Of a DNA stretch of 31,853 nucleotides, positions 7,767-15,767 are shown piece by piece (positions within the stretch are counted from its first letter, which is position 1; every line of letters starts with the position of its first letter). A model generated the notes under the pieces. It made no database searches. It was not told the DNA's origin and was given only the letters and a program-made list of their open reading frames with translations. A program made the position numbers and the translations under genes. The stretch comes from UBA668 sp052034175. GTDB taxonomy: Bacteria > Actinomycetota > Acidimicrobiia > Acidimicrobiales > Ilumatobacteraceae. Location of the stretch: positions 1 through 31,853 of the forward strand of contig JBPOIX010000106.1 of assembly GCA_052034175.1 (NCBI GenBank), in the 5' to 3' direction.

Positions 7767-7775
7767 CGGTAGAGT
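7767..7775 (+). promoter_or_regulatory. Putative extended -10 of tig
   Basis: CGGTAGAGT, with the TAGAGT hexamer ending nine bases before the GTG start. No ribosome-binding site is present, so transcription from here would give a nearly leaderless mRNA. No clear -35 is seen. Confidence 0.4.
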
Positions 7776-7784
7776 CGTCCACCT

Positions 7785-9239
7785 GTGAACAGCACGATCG
7801 CCCCTGCCGACGACCCCCGCGTTCAGCCTGCCGATGACGGCAGCGACGCTCCCGCCCGTACCCCCCGCCAGCTGATGAAGCTGTCGGTCACGATCGATGA
7901 AGCGGAGTTCGATCGCGAGATCGACCAGGCGTTTCGCAAGATCGGCCGGGAGGCCAGCCTTCCCGGGTTCCGCGCCGGCAAGGTGCCGCGCAAGGTGCTC
8001 GAAGCCCGCATCGGCCTCGCCGCCGCTCGGGAGGAAGCCCTGCGCGACGCAGTGCCGGCGTACCTTGCCAAGGCGGTGCGCGAGCACGACATCGACCTCA
8101 TCGCCACCCCGGAGGTGGAGATCACCGACGGCGCCGAAGCCGGCCCGGTCAGCTTCGACGCACTGTGCGAGGTCCGCCCGGTCATCACGGTGCCCGGCTA
8201 CGGCGGCTTGCGCGTCGAGCTGCCGAACCCGTCGGCCACCGAGGCCGAAGTGGACGACGCGGTGGATGCCGAGCGTCGCCGCCAGGGCGCGCTGGTGCAC
8301 GTCAGCCGGCCGGCCCAGGCGGGCGACCATGTCACCCTCACCCTGGCGGCCACCCGCGACGGCGAGCCCGTTCCCGGCCTGAACACCGAGGACTGGCTCT
8401 ACGAAGTGGGCAAGGGCTGGGTGGCCGAAGGTTTCGACGACCGCCTCACCGGTGCCTCCGCCGGCGACGAGCTGAGCTTCAGCGCGAAGCCGAGCGGGAT
8501 GGACTCCGAGGCGGACTTCACCGTGTCCCTCACGGCGGTCCAGGAGATGGAGCTGCCCGAGGTCACCGACGAGTGGGTGTCGGAGAACCTCGGTGAGTTC
8601 GACACCGTCGCCGCGTGGCGGGAGTCCATCGCCGAGCGCGTCGGCACCACCAAGCTGAACCAGGCCCGCAACCTGTTCATCGACCGTGCCACCTCGTCGC
8701 TCGCCGAGCTGGTGGATGCGCCGGTCCCGGACAGCATGGTCAACGGCGATCTGCAAGCTCGCGTGCAGAACATGGTGCAGCAGTTCCAGGCCCAGGGCAT
8801 CGCTATCGAGCAGTGGCTTGCCGCCACGGGGCAGAGCAGCGACCAGTTCATCGAGGGCCTGCGCGGCCAGTCGGTGAAGGCCGTGAAGGTGGATCTCGCC
8901 CTGCGGGCCGTGGCCGAGGCCGAGGCCATCGAGGTCGGCCCGGACGATCTGAATGCCGAGTACGCCCGCATCGCCATGCAGTACCGCCAGAAGGCCAGCG
9001 AAGTCCGCAAGGCCTACGAGAAGAACGACGCGGTGACGGACCTGATGGCCCAGATCCGCAAGAACAAGGCGCTGGACTGGTTGCTGGAGCACGCCGAGGT
9101 GGTGGACCCGGACGGCCACGAGATCGACCGTGCCGCCTTGCTCGGCCACGACCACGACGGCCACGATCACGACGGCCACGACCACGATCACGGCCACGAT
9201 CACGATCACGATCACGACCACCACGATCACGAGCACTGA
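7785..9239 (+). CDS. tig: Trigger factor with histidine-rich C-terminal tail
   Basis: Ribosome-associated chaperone and peptidyl-prolyl isomerase, 484 residues. An about 30-residue N-terminal lead precedes MKLSVTIDEAEFDREIDQAF. The ribosome-docking loop is intact (LPGFRAGKVPRKV, near residues 61-73). The FKBP-like PPIase segment follows (PAQAGDHVTLTLAATRDG ... EVGKGWVAEGFDDRL), then the helical chaperone domain. The last 30 residues (455-484) contain 15 histidines alternating with aspartate, like the metal-binding tail of SlyD. GTG at 7785 is the track-consistent start and lies nine bases after a -10 box; the ATG at 7875 (MKLSV) is an alternative nearer the usual family start. clpP and clpX follow, the usual actinobacterial arrangement for nascent-chain folding and proteolysis. 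Confidence 0.96.
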   Translation: MNSTIAPADDPRVQPADDGSDAPARTPRQLMKLSVTIDEAEFDREIDQAFRKIGREASLPGFRAGKVPRKVLEARIGLAAAREEALRDAVPAYLAKAVREHDIDLIATPEVEITDGAEAGPVSFDALCEVRPVITVPGYGGLRVELPNPSATEAEVDDAVDAERRRQGALVHVSRPAQAGDHVTLTLAATRDGEPVPGLNTEDWLYEVGKGWVAEGFDDRLTGASAGDELSFSAKPSGMDSEADFTVSLTAVQEMELPEVTDEWVSENLGEFDTVAAWRESIAERVGTTKLNQARNLFIDRATSSLAELVDAPVPDSMVNGDLQARVQNMVQQFQAQGIAIEQWLAATGQSSDQFIEGLRGQSVKAVKVDLALRAVAEAEAIEVGPDDLNAEYARIAMQYRQKASEVRKAYEKNDAVTDLMAQIRKNKALDWLLEHAEVVDPDGHEIDRAALLGHDHDGHDHDGHDHDHGHDHDHDHDHHDHEH

Positions 9240-9249
9240 GGGGGCCTCC

Positions 9250-9870
9250 ATGTCGGGTTACAACATTCCCAGCGTCGTCGAGCAGACGAGCCGGGGTGAG
9301 CGCGGCTACGACCTGTACAGCCGCCTCCTCCGGGACAACATCATCTGGCTGGACACCCAGATCGACGATGCATCCGCCAGCCTGCTGTGCGCCAAGCTGG
9401 TGTACCTGGAGAGCGAGAACCCGGACAAGGACATCTCGATCTACATCAACAGCCCGGGCGGGGACATCTCGGCGATGTTCGCCATCTACGACACGATGCA
9501 GTTCATCAAGAACGACGTCGCCACGATCTGCCTCGGGCAGGCCGCCTCTGCGGCCGCCGTGCTGCTGGCTGCGGGCACCAAGGGCAAGCGGATGGCGCTG
9601 CCCCACAGCCGCATCCTGCTGCACCAGCCCTACGGCCAGGTGGGCTATGGCCAGGTCACCGACCTCGAGTTGGCGGCCAAGGAGATCCTGCGCATGCGGG
9701 ACCTGCTGGAGATCATCCTCGCCGAGCACACCGGCCAGCCGATCGAGCGCGTCCACACCGACACCGACCGCGATTTCGTGATGGAAGCATCTGAGGCCCT
9801 CGCGTATGGCATCATCGACGATGTCATCTCGTCGCGTCAGATGGTGGACCGCACCGGCCCCATCCGCTGA
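9250..9870 (+). CDS. clpP: ATP-dependent Clp protease proteolytic subunit
   Basis: A 206-residue serine protease forming the tetradecameric chamber fed by ClpX. The catalytic triad is visible: S100 in GQAASAAAVLL, H125 in HSRILLHQP and D175 in HTDTDRD. The INSPGG oxyanion-side motif is at 66-71. The ATG at 9250 has GAGGGGG just upstream and begins 10 bp after the tig stop. Most actinobacteria have two adjacent clpP genes at this locus forming a mixed ClpP1P2 complex; here only one is present before clpX. Either a second copy lies elsewhere or this organism uses a homomeric ClpP. Confidence 0.97.
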   Translation: MSGYNIPSVVEQTSRGERGYDLYSRLLRDNIIWLDTQIDDASASLLCAKLVYLESENPDKDISIYINSPGGDISAMFAIYDTMQFIKNDVATICLGQAASAAAVLLAAGTKGKRMALPHSRILLHQPYGQVGYGQVTDLELAAKEILRMRDLLEIILAEHTGQPIERVHTDTDRDFVMEASEALAYGIIDDVISSRQMVDRTGPIR

Positions 9871-9908
9871 CCGCCGCGGCGGCATTCAGAACAGGGAAGG
9901 AACCACCG

Positions 9909-11189
9909 GTGGCCAAATTCGGCGATACGCAAGAGCTGCTGAAGTGTTCGTTCTGTGGGAAGTCGCAGAAGCAGGTCAAGAAGCTCATCGCCGGCCCCGG
10001 CGTGTACATCTGCGACGAATGCATCGACCTCTGCAACGAGATCATCGAAGAGGAGCTCACCGACACCGGTGAGCTGCGCTTCGACGAGCTGCCCACGCCG
10101 CGCGAGATCCGCACCTTCCTGGACGACTTCGTCGTCGGCCAGGACGAGGCCAAGAAGATCCTCTCCGTCGCGGTGTACAACCACTATCGGCGCATCCAGT
10201 ACCAGCAGGCTGCCAGCGTCGGCCGGCGCGACGAGGTGGAGCTGCAGAAGAGCAACATCCTGCTCCTCGGCCCCACCGGGTGTGGCAAGACCCACCTCGC
10301 ACAGACACTGGCCCGCCTGCTGAACGTGCCGTTCGCCGTCGCCGACGCCACCGCGCTCACCGAGGCCGGCTATGTGGGCGAGGACGTGGAGAACATCCTC
10401 CTCAAGCTCATCCAGGCCGCGGACTTCGACGTCAAGAAGGCCGAGACGGGCATCATCTACATCGACGAGATCGACAAGATCGCCCGCAAGAGCGAGAACC
10501 CCTCGATCACCCGGGACGTCTCGGGCGAGGGCGTGCAGCAGGCGCTGCTGAAGATCCTCGAGGGCACCGTCGCATCGGTGCCGCCCCAGGGTGGGCGCAA
10601 GCACCCGCACCAGGAGTTCATCCAGATCGACACGACGAACATCCTGTTCATCTGTGGTGGCGCCTTCGCCGGCCTGGAGCAGATCATCGAAGGCCGGATC
10701 GGCCACAAGGGCGTCGGCTTCAACGGCATCGTACGCAGCAAGGCCGACCGCGACCCCGGTGAGCTGTTCGCTCAGGTGCAGCCCGAGGATCTGCTGAAGT
10801 TCGGCATGATCCCCGAGTTCATCGGTCGTCTGCCGATGGTCGGCGCGGTGCGCAGCCTCGATCGCGAGGCGCTGGTGAAGATCCTCGTCGAGCCGAAGAA
10901 CTCGCTCATCAAGCAGTACCGCAAGATGTTCGAGTTCGAGGACGTGGAGCTGGAGCTCACCCGCGAAGCGATGGATGCCGTGGCCGAACTGGCCCTCGTG
11001 CGTGGCACCGGGGCCCGCGGGCTACGGGCCATTCTCGAAGAAGTGCTGCTGTCCACGATGTACGAGCTCCCCGGGCGCACCGACGTCGGGCGGGTCATCA
11101 TCGACACCGACACCGTGCACACCAAGGCCAACCCCACGCTCGTGCCGCGCGAGCCGGTCGCCAAGCGGCCGCGCCGCCAGGCGAGCTGA
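9909..11189 (+). CDS. clpX: ATP-dependent Clp protease ATP-binding subunit ClpX
   Basis: AAA+ unfoldase of 426 residues that recognises tagged substrates and threads them into ClpP. The N-terminal C4 zinc-binding domain has C13, C16, C35 and C38. Walker A is GPTGCGKT (121-128), the pore loop GYVG is at 154-157 and Walker B IIYIDE at 182-187. The ClpP-docking loop region (GGAFAGLEQIIEGRIGHKGVGF) contains an IGF-like element written as VGF. The GTG start is preceded by AGGGAAGGAACC. It follows clpP by 38 bp and folC starts 12 bp after it, so tig-clpP-clpX-folC is probably one transcription unit. Confidence 0.98.
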   Translation: MAKFGDTQELLKCSFCGKSQKQVKKLIAGPGVYICDECIDLCNEIIEEELTDTGELRFDELPTPREIRTFLDDFVVGQDEAKKILSVAVYNHYRRIQYQQAASVGRRDEVELQKSNILLLGPTGCGKTHLAQTLARLLNVPFAVADATALTEAGYVGEDVENILLKLIQAADFDVKKAETGIIYIDEIDKIARKSENPSITRDVSGEGVQQALLKILEGTVASVPPQGGRKHPHQEFIQIDTTNILFICGGAFAGLEQIIEGRIGHKGVGFNGIVRSKADRDPGELFAQVQPEDLLKFGMIPEFIGRLPMVGAVRSLDREALVKILVEPKNSLIKQYRKMFEFEDVELELTREAMDAVAELALVRGTGARGLRAILEEVLLSTMYELPGRTDVGRVIIDTDTVHTKANPTLVPREPVAKRPRRQAS

Positions 11190-11201
11190 CTTCGTGCGCG
11201 C

Positions 11202-12500
11202 ATGACCACGTACGCGGACGCGCTGGCGTACCTCAACTACCATTCCAACTACGACGTCACCGGGCGCATCGCCTCGCCGACGCTGGATCGCATGCGCACC
11301 CTGGTCGCGGCCATGGGCGACCCTCAGTTGGCCTTTCCGGTCATCCATGTCACCGGCACCAACGGCAAGGGTTCCACGACGCAGATGATCACCCGCCTGC
11401 TGATGGCCCATTGGCTGACGGTCGGCACCTACACCAGCCCTCACCTGGAGCGCCTGAACGAACGGATCGCGCGCAACGCCGAACCGATCAGCGACGACGA
11501 GTTCGCCGAACAGGTGGCCGCGGTTGCGGACCTGGAGGTCATCACGGGCATTCGCCCGAGCTACTTCGAGGCCGTCACGTGCGCTGCCTACCGGTGGTTC
11601 GCCGACTGCGCCGTGGAGGTGGCGGTGGTGGAAGTCGGCCTCCTCGGGCGCTGGGATGCCACCAACGTGTGCGAGGCGCAGGTGGCCGTGGTCACCAACA
11701 TCGGCGTCGACCACACCGAGTACGCCGGCCCGACGACGGCGCACATCGCCGCCGAGAAGGCGGGCATCATCAAGCCGGGCAGTGCGGTGGTGGTCGGCGA
11801 GGCCGACCCGGCGCTGGCGCAGATCTTCGTGGCTGCCGGTGGGGCATCCCACCTGCTGCGCGGGGAGCAGTTCGACGTGCTGGAGAACCAGCTGGCCCTT
11901 GGCGGCAGGCTGGTGGATCTGCGCACCCCGACCACCGTCTACCCCGACGTGTTCGTGCCGCTGCACGGCCGCCACCAGGGGGACAACGCAGCCGTGGCGC
12001 TCACCGCCGTCGAGGCGTTCTTCGCCGCACCGGTGCCGGGCGACATCGTCGCCGAGGGGTTTGCCGAGGTGGTCATGCCGGGCCGCTTCGAGGTCATGGG
12101 CCATCAGCCGCTGGTCATCGTCGACGGCGCGCACAACCCGGCCGGCGCGGACACCTGCGCCTCGGTGTTCTTCGAGGACTTCGACCCCGCGGGCCGCAGG
12201 GTCCTGGTGGTGGGGTGCCTGCAGGGGCGGGACCCGCGGGAGATGCTCGGGGCGTTGCGGGCCGATGAGTTCGACATGGTCATCACCTGCACTGCGCCCT
12301 CCGCGCGGGGGATGGACGCCGCGGAGCTCACGGCGGCGGCTCGGGCCATGGGCTGCGACGAGGTGGTCCAGCGGGCCACGGTGGAACAGGCCATCGACCT
12401 GGCGTTACGTGGCGCGGCCGCCGAGGACGCGATCGTCGTCACCGGCTCGCTGTACATCGTCGGCGCCGCCCGCCCGCACCTGCGCGACGTCCTGCGCTGA
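11202..12500 (+). CDS. folC: Bifunctional folylpolyglutamate synthase / dihydrofolate synthase
   Basis: A 432-residue Mur-ligase-family enzyme that adds glutamate to dihydropteroate and to folates, in the cytoplasm. The P-loop is GTNGKGST (52-59). TSPHLERLNERI is the FolC-specific loop, NIGVDHTEYAG and EKAGIIKPG mark the central domain, and VDGAHNPAG is the conserved motif at the C-terminal domain. In many actinobacteria valS precedes folC; here clpX directly precedes it. ndk follows after a 115-bp gap holding two palindromes. Confidence 0.96.
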   Translation: MTTYADALAYLNYHSNYDVTGRIASPTLDRMRTLVAAMGDPQLAFPVIHVTGTNGKGSTTQMITRLLMAHWLTVGTYTSPHLERLNERIARNAEPISDDEFAEQVAAVADLEVITGIRPSYFEAVTCAAYRWFADCAVEVAVVEVGLLGRWDATNVCEAQVAVVTNIGVDHTEYAGPTTAHIAAEKAGIIKPGSAVVVGEADPALAQIFVAAGGASHLLRGEQFDVLENQLALGGRLVDLRTPTTVYPDVFVPLHGRHQGDNAAVALTAVEAFFAAPVPGDIVAEGFAEVVMPGRFEVMGHQPLVIVDGAHNPAGADTCASVFFEDFDPAGRRVLVVGCLQGRDPREMLGALRADEFDMVITCTAPSARGMDAAELTAAARAMGCDEVVQRATVEQAIDLALRGAAAEDAIVVTGSLYIVGAARPHLRDVLR

Positions 12501-12523
12501 ACTCGTCGAGCCCGCAGTCCCAG

Positions 12524-12535
12524 CTTTACGTAAAG
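12524..12535. promoter_or_regulatory. Palindromic site 1 (CTTTACGTAAAG) upstream of ndk
   Basis: A perfect 12-base palindrome in an otherwise GC-rich gap, lying 24 bases after folC and about 80 bases upstream of ndk. Flanking CAGC and GCTG extend the dyad with one extra G on the right. An identical 10-base core recurs exactly 60 bp downstream. Probably an operator for a dimeric regulator; the regulator is not known. Confidence 0.6.
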
Positions 12536-12583
12536 GCTGTCGAAGCGGAGGTCCTGGTCAGCGGTACTGCAGGGCCCGACAAC

Positions 12584-12595
12584 GTTTACGTAAAG
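12584..12595. promoter_or_regulatory. Palindromic site 2 (core TTTACGTAAA) upstream of ndk
   Basis: Second copy of the perfect core palindrome (12585-12594). The flanks ACG and CGT extend the dyad, again with one extra G on the right. It lies just upstream of the putative ndk -10 box (12602-12607), inside the expected -35/-10 region, a position suited to repression. Confidence 0.6.
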
Positions 12596-12598
12596 CGT

Positions 12599-12607
12599 CG
12601 GTAGCCT
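12599..12607 (+). promoter_or_regulatory. Putative extended -10 of ndk
   Basis: CGGTAGCCT ends eight bases before the ndk ATG. No ribosome-binding site is visible, so a leaderless message is likely if this box is used. Confidence 0.4.
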
Positions 12608-12615
12608 CGGTGTCC

Positions 12616-13026
12616 ATGTCTGACCGCACCCTCGTCCTCCTCAAGCCCGACGCCGTCCGCCGCAAGCTCGCCGGCGAGATCATCCGCCGCATCGAAGCCA
12701 AGGACCTCACGATCGTGGCCATGGACCTGCGCCTGCTCGACGAGGCCACCCTGGCCCAGCACTACGCCGAGCACGTCGGCAAGGGCTTCTACGCCGACCT
12801 GGTGTCGTTCATGAGCAGCGGCCCGGTGGTGGCGATGGTGGTCGAGGGTCCGGAGGACACCTGGGAAGTGATGCGCACGCTCATGGGCGCCACGAACAGC
12901 CGCAAGGCTGCCGGTGGCACCATCCGTGGCGACCTCAGCGCGTCGTTCACGGAGAACCTCATCCACGGCAGCGACTCCGCCGAGTCGGCCGTGCGTGAGA
13001 TCGGGATTTTCTTCCCGAATCTGTAA
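12616..13026 (+). CDS. ndk: Nucleoside diphosphate kinase
   Basis: A 136-residue cytoplasmic enzyme that balances nucleoside triphosphates by phosphate transfer through a phosphohistidine. TLVLLKPDAVRRKLAGEII is the N-terminal signature. RTLMGATNSRKAAGGTIRGD is the nucleotide-binding region, and NLIHGSDS carries the active-site histidine near residue 117. The length is that of the family. It sits between folC and mreB as in other actinobacteria. The upstream palindromes suggest it has its own regulated promoter rather than simple read-through from folC. Confidence 0.97.
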   Translation: MSDRTLVLLKPDAVRRKLAGEIIRRIEAKDLTIVAMDLRLLDEATLAQHYAEHVGKGFYADLVSFMSSGPVVAMVVEGPEDTWEVMRTLMGATNSRKAAGGTIRGDLSASFTENLIHGSDSAESAVREIGIFFPNL

Positions 13027-13042
13027 CATTCGCCGCTCCCGC

Positions 13043-13048
13043 TACACT
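13043..13048 (+). promoter_or_regulatory. Putative -10 of mreB operon
   Basis: TACACT within GCTACACTGG, 17 bases after the ndk stop. It is followed by a leader of about 30 bases containing the AGGAGG ribosome-binding site at 13075-13080. No clear -35 is seen. Confidence 0.35.
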
Positions 13049-13086
13049 GGCGGATCAGTACGTCGAGCCAGGGCAGGAGGTTGGTG

Positions 13087-14121
13087 ATGGCGAGAAGCAA
13101 TCCACTCGCGCTCGGCCGCGACCTGGCGATCGATCTTGGCACGGCCAACACGCTGATCTACGCCCGCGGGCAGGGCGTAGTGCTCAACGAACCCTCCGTG
13201 GTCGCCATCGATATCACCGACGGCCGTCCCGTCGCCGTGGGCCTCGAAGCGAAGCGGATGATGGGCCGCACGCCCGGCCGCATCAAGACCATCCGTCCCT
13301 TGAAGGATGGCGTCATCGCCGACTTCGAGGTCTGCGAGAAGATGCTGCGCTTCTTCATCCAGAAGGTGCACGCCAGCCGCTGGAGCAAGCCGCGAATGGT
13401 CATCTGCGTGCCGTCCGGCATCACCGGTGTGGAGCAGCGTGCCGTGCAGGACGCCGCCGAATACGCCGGTGCACGCAAGCCGGTGCACATCATCGAAGAG
13501 CCCATGGCCGCGGCCATCGGGGCGGACATGCCGGTGCACGAGCCCAGCGGCAACATGATCGTCGACATCGGTGGTGGCACCACCGAGGTGGCCGTCATCT
13601 CCTTGGGCGGCATCGTCACCGCGCAGTCCGTCCGCGTTGCCGGCGACGAACTCGACGACGCCGTGATGCAGTACGTCAAGAAGGAATTCTCCCTGGCCAT
13701 CGGCGATCGCACGGCCGAAGAGATCAAGATCCACATGGGGTCGGCCTGGCCGCTGGACGAGGAGCTGACGGCGGACATCCGTGGTCGCGACCTCATCAGC
13801 GGCTTGCCGCGGACCATCCCGCTCACCACCGAGCAGGTGCGCGAGGCCCTTTCGGAGCCTGTGTCTGCCATCGTGGACGCCGTGAAGACCACCCTGGACC
13901 GGACCCCGCCCGAGCTCGCCGCCGACATCATGGAGGCCGGGATCATGATCACCGGCGGTGGTGCGCTGCTGGCCGGTCTCGATCGTCGCCTGTCCCACGA
14001 GACCGGGATGCCGATCAACATCGCGCACGACCCGCTGTTCAGCGTGGTCGTCGGCTCGGGCAGGGCGCTGGAGAACATCGATGCAATGCGGGGGCTGATG
14101 TCGCTGGGCGGCGACGAGTAA
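13087..14121 (+). CDS. mreB: Rod shape-determining protein MreB
   Basis: Bacterial actin of 344 residues that polymerises on the membrane and directs lateral wall synthesis. Phosphate-1 loop DLGTANT is at 16-22, phosphate-2 DIGGGTTEV at 160-168 and the adenosine motif ITGGGALLAGL near 288-298. IEEPMAAAIGA is the hinge region. The ATG at 13087 is chosen over the in-frame TTG and GTG just upstream because AGGAGG (13075-13080) is spaced six bases from it. It is the first gene of mreB-mreC-mreD-PBP2-rodA. Confidence 0.97.
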   Translation: MARSNPLALGRDLAIDLGTANTLIYARGQGVVLNEPSVVAIDITDGRPVAVGLEAKRMMGRTPGRIKTIRPLKDGVIADFEVCEKMLRFFIQKVHASRWSKPRMVICVPSGITGVEQRAVQDAAEYAGARKPVHIIEEPMAAAIGADMPVHEPSGNMIVDIGGGTTEVAVISLGGIVTAQSVRVAGDELDDAVMQYVKKEFSLAIGDRTAEEIKIHMGSAWPLDEELTADIRGRDLISGLPRTIPLTTEQVREALSEPVSAIVDAVKTTLDRTPPELAADIMEAGIMITGGGALLAGLDRRLSHETGMPINIAHDPLFSVVVGSGRALENIDAMRGLMSLGGDE

Positions 14122-14139
14122 CTCGTCGGGGGTCGTACT

Positions 14140-15192
14140 GTGCTCTCCCTTAGTCGCCGCCGGATCATGGTGCTCGTCGTCCTCACGGCGATGATCCTCA
14201 TCACCCTCGACCAGAGCGGGAACTCCGGGCTCGGTCGGGTTCGCTCGCTGTTCGCGCGGGTGCTGCAGCCCTTCGAGACTGCGGTGGAGACGGTGGTGCT
14301 TCCTGCGGAGCGTGTCTGGAAGGGCATCGCCGAGGTCGACGACCTTGAACGGGAGAACGACGCGCTGCGCGACCAGTTGGCGCGGATGAAGGGCGCCGAG
14401 CTCGAGGCGGAGTCCGCCATTCTTGCCTTCAGGGAGCTCCTGCGCTTGGACCAGTTGACGTCGCAGTTCCTGTACGGAGTCGTCTCGGCGAAGGTGGTCG
14501 GCGATTCACCGAGCAACTTCCAGAACACGGTCGAGATCAATGTCGGTTCCAACCGCGGCATCGGCGTGGGAATGGCCGTCATCGACGGGGCGGGCCTGAT
14601 CGGCCGCATCACCAAGGTCTTTCCGGAGAGCAGCATCGTGCTGCTGATCACCGACCCGCAGTACTCGGTCAGCGCGCAGGTGCTCAGCACCCCGGAGCAG
14701 ATCGAGGACGACTCCGCCCCCACCTCGAGCACAACCCCATCGGGCGTGCCGGTGAACGACCTGACCTCGTCGACGACCTCCTCCACCACGACGACGAGCA
14801 CGACGATCGCCCCGGGCGCCACCACGTCGTCCACCACGTCGACCTCGACGGTCGCCCCCGCGGACCCGTCGAACGTCACCACCTCGACCACGGTGCAGCG
14901 CGTCATCCGCGAGACCGGAACGCTGGAAGGCCAAGGGGCGGACGCCCCGCTGGTGCTGCGCTTCGTCGACACGTCGTCCGCCGTCACCAGCGTGCGCGTC
15001 GGGGCCATCGTCGACACGGCCGGTGGCACCAAGAGCCTCGCGCCACAGGGGATTCCGATCGGTCGCATCACCAAGGTCGTGCGCCAGCCTGGCACCAGCA
15101 GCTCCCTCGTCGAGGTTGTTCCGAGCGCCGACCTCAGCCGGCTCAACTTCGTCGCCGTGGTGCTCTATCTGCCCAGCGGGTCGGGTCGCTGA
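14140..15192 (+). CDS. mreC: Rod shape-determining protein MreC with Ser/Thr-rich insert
   Basis: A 350-residue bitopic scaffold of the elongasome. TM segment at about 8-22, coiled coil at about 64-100 (VDDLERENDALRDQLARM), then the two-part beta domain. The first part is GVVSAKVVGDSPSNFQNTVEINVGS and GLIGRITKVF. The second part returns as GIPIGRITKVVRQPG and ends LNFVAVVLYLP. Between them residues about 187-252 are a low-complexity Ser/Thr stretch rich in TTSTTT, absent from textbook MreC, which would loop out of the beta domain outside the membrane. The GTG start is 18 bp after mreB and mreD starts 3 bp after its stop. Confidence 0.93.
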   Translation: MLSLSRRRIMVLVVLTAMILITLDQSGNSGLGRVRSLFARVLQPFETAVETVVLPAERVWKGIAEVDDLERENDALRDQLARMKGAELEAESAILAFRELLRLDQLTSQFLYGVVSAKVVGDSPSNFQNTVEINVGSNRGIGVGMAVIDGAGLIGRITKVFPESSIVLLITDPQYSVSAQVLSTPEQIEDDSAPTSSTTPSGVPVNDLTSSTTSSTTTTSTTIAPGATTSSTTSTSTVAPADPSNVTTSTTVQRVIRETGTLEGQGADAPLVLRFVDTSSAVTSVRVGAIVDTAGGTKSLAPQGIPIGRITKVVRQPGTSSSLVEVVPSADLSRLNFVAVVLYLPSGSGR

Positions 15193-15195
15193 GGC

Positions 15196-15720
15196 GTGCA
15201 AGGAAGCCTGCTCGCCCCACTTTTCCGGCTGTTGCCGGTGGGTCTCACTGCACTCGCCATCCAACGGGTGGTGTTCGCTCGCCACCCGGTGTTCGACGTC
15301 AAGCTGCAGTTCGTGCTCGCCCTCGTGGTGGCCACGGGTGCGGTCGGTGGCGCCGACCGTGGCGCGATCGCCGGGTTCGTGCTCGGGCTGCTGTACGACG
15401 CCAGTGGCAACACACCGATGGGCCTGATGGCGCTGGCGTACGGGATCGGCGGGATGACTGCCGGCTATGTGCAGAGCATCACCCCCGACCCGCAGTGGTG
15501 GCTGGCGGCGATCTTCTCCGCGCTCGGCGCCATGATCGGCGAGCTGGGGGTTCCCGTCGCCGAGGCGGTGCGCGGGGAGAGCGGCTGGCTGGACCGCGGG
15601 CTGCTGACGGTGGTGCCGCTCGTCGGCGCCGCAGCCGCGGTGATGTGCCCGCTGCTGATGCCAGTGGGCCGGTGGATGATGGGCGTGAAGCGCAAGAAGT
15701 GGAAGGCGATTCCCGAATGA
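15196..15720 (+). CDS. mreD: Rod shape-determining membrane protein MreD
   Basis: A 174-residue polytopic membrane protein with about five hydrophobic segments, including FVLALVVATGAVGGADRGAIAGFVLGLLYDA, the most recognisable MreD block. The basic C-terminus (GVKRKKWKAIPE) is cytoplasmic. It completes the MreBCD complex that positions the wall-elongation machinery. It starts at GTG three bases after the mreC stop and is followed by the PBP2 gene 47 bp later. Confidence 0.9.
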   Translation: MQGSLLAPLFRLLPVGLTALAIQRVVFARHPVFDVKLQFVLALVVATGAVGGADRGAIAGFVLGLLYDASGNTPMGLMALAYGIGGMTAGYVQSITPDPQWWLAAIFSALGAMIGELGVPVAEAVRGESGWLDRGLLTVVPLVGAAAAVMCPLLMPVGRWMMGVKRKKWKAIPE

Positions 15721-15767
15721 GCCGGGCGCGACCCCTCGCGGTACCCGCAGGAGCAGACTGGTAGGCC

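Noticed and set aside
9144..9236. Short GGCCACGAC-type tandem repeats that could be taken for a repeat array
   Set aside because: They are codon-level repeats encoding the His/Asp tail of tig, with no spacers and in frame to the stop, so not a CRISPR or intergenic repeat.
7344..9251. A long minus-strand frame starting with Val/Ile repeats opposite tig
   Set aside because: The Val/Ile run is the reverse complement of the His/Asp codons of the trigger factor tail. The plus-strand gene is certain.
13158..15146. A 662-codon minus-strand frame rich in Ser and Val opposite mreB and mreC
   Set aside because: Antisense shadow. The Ser/Val runs mirror the Thr/Ser insert of MreC.
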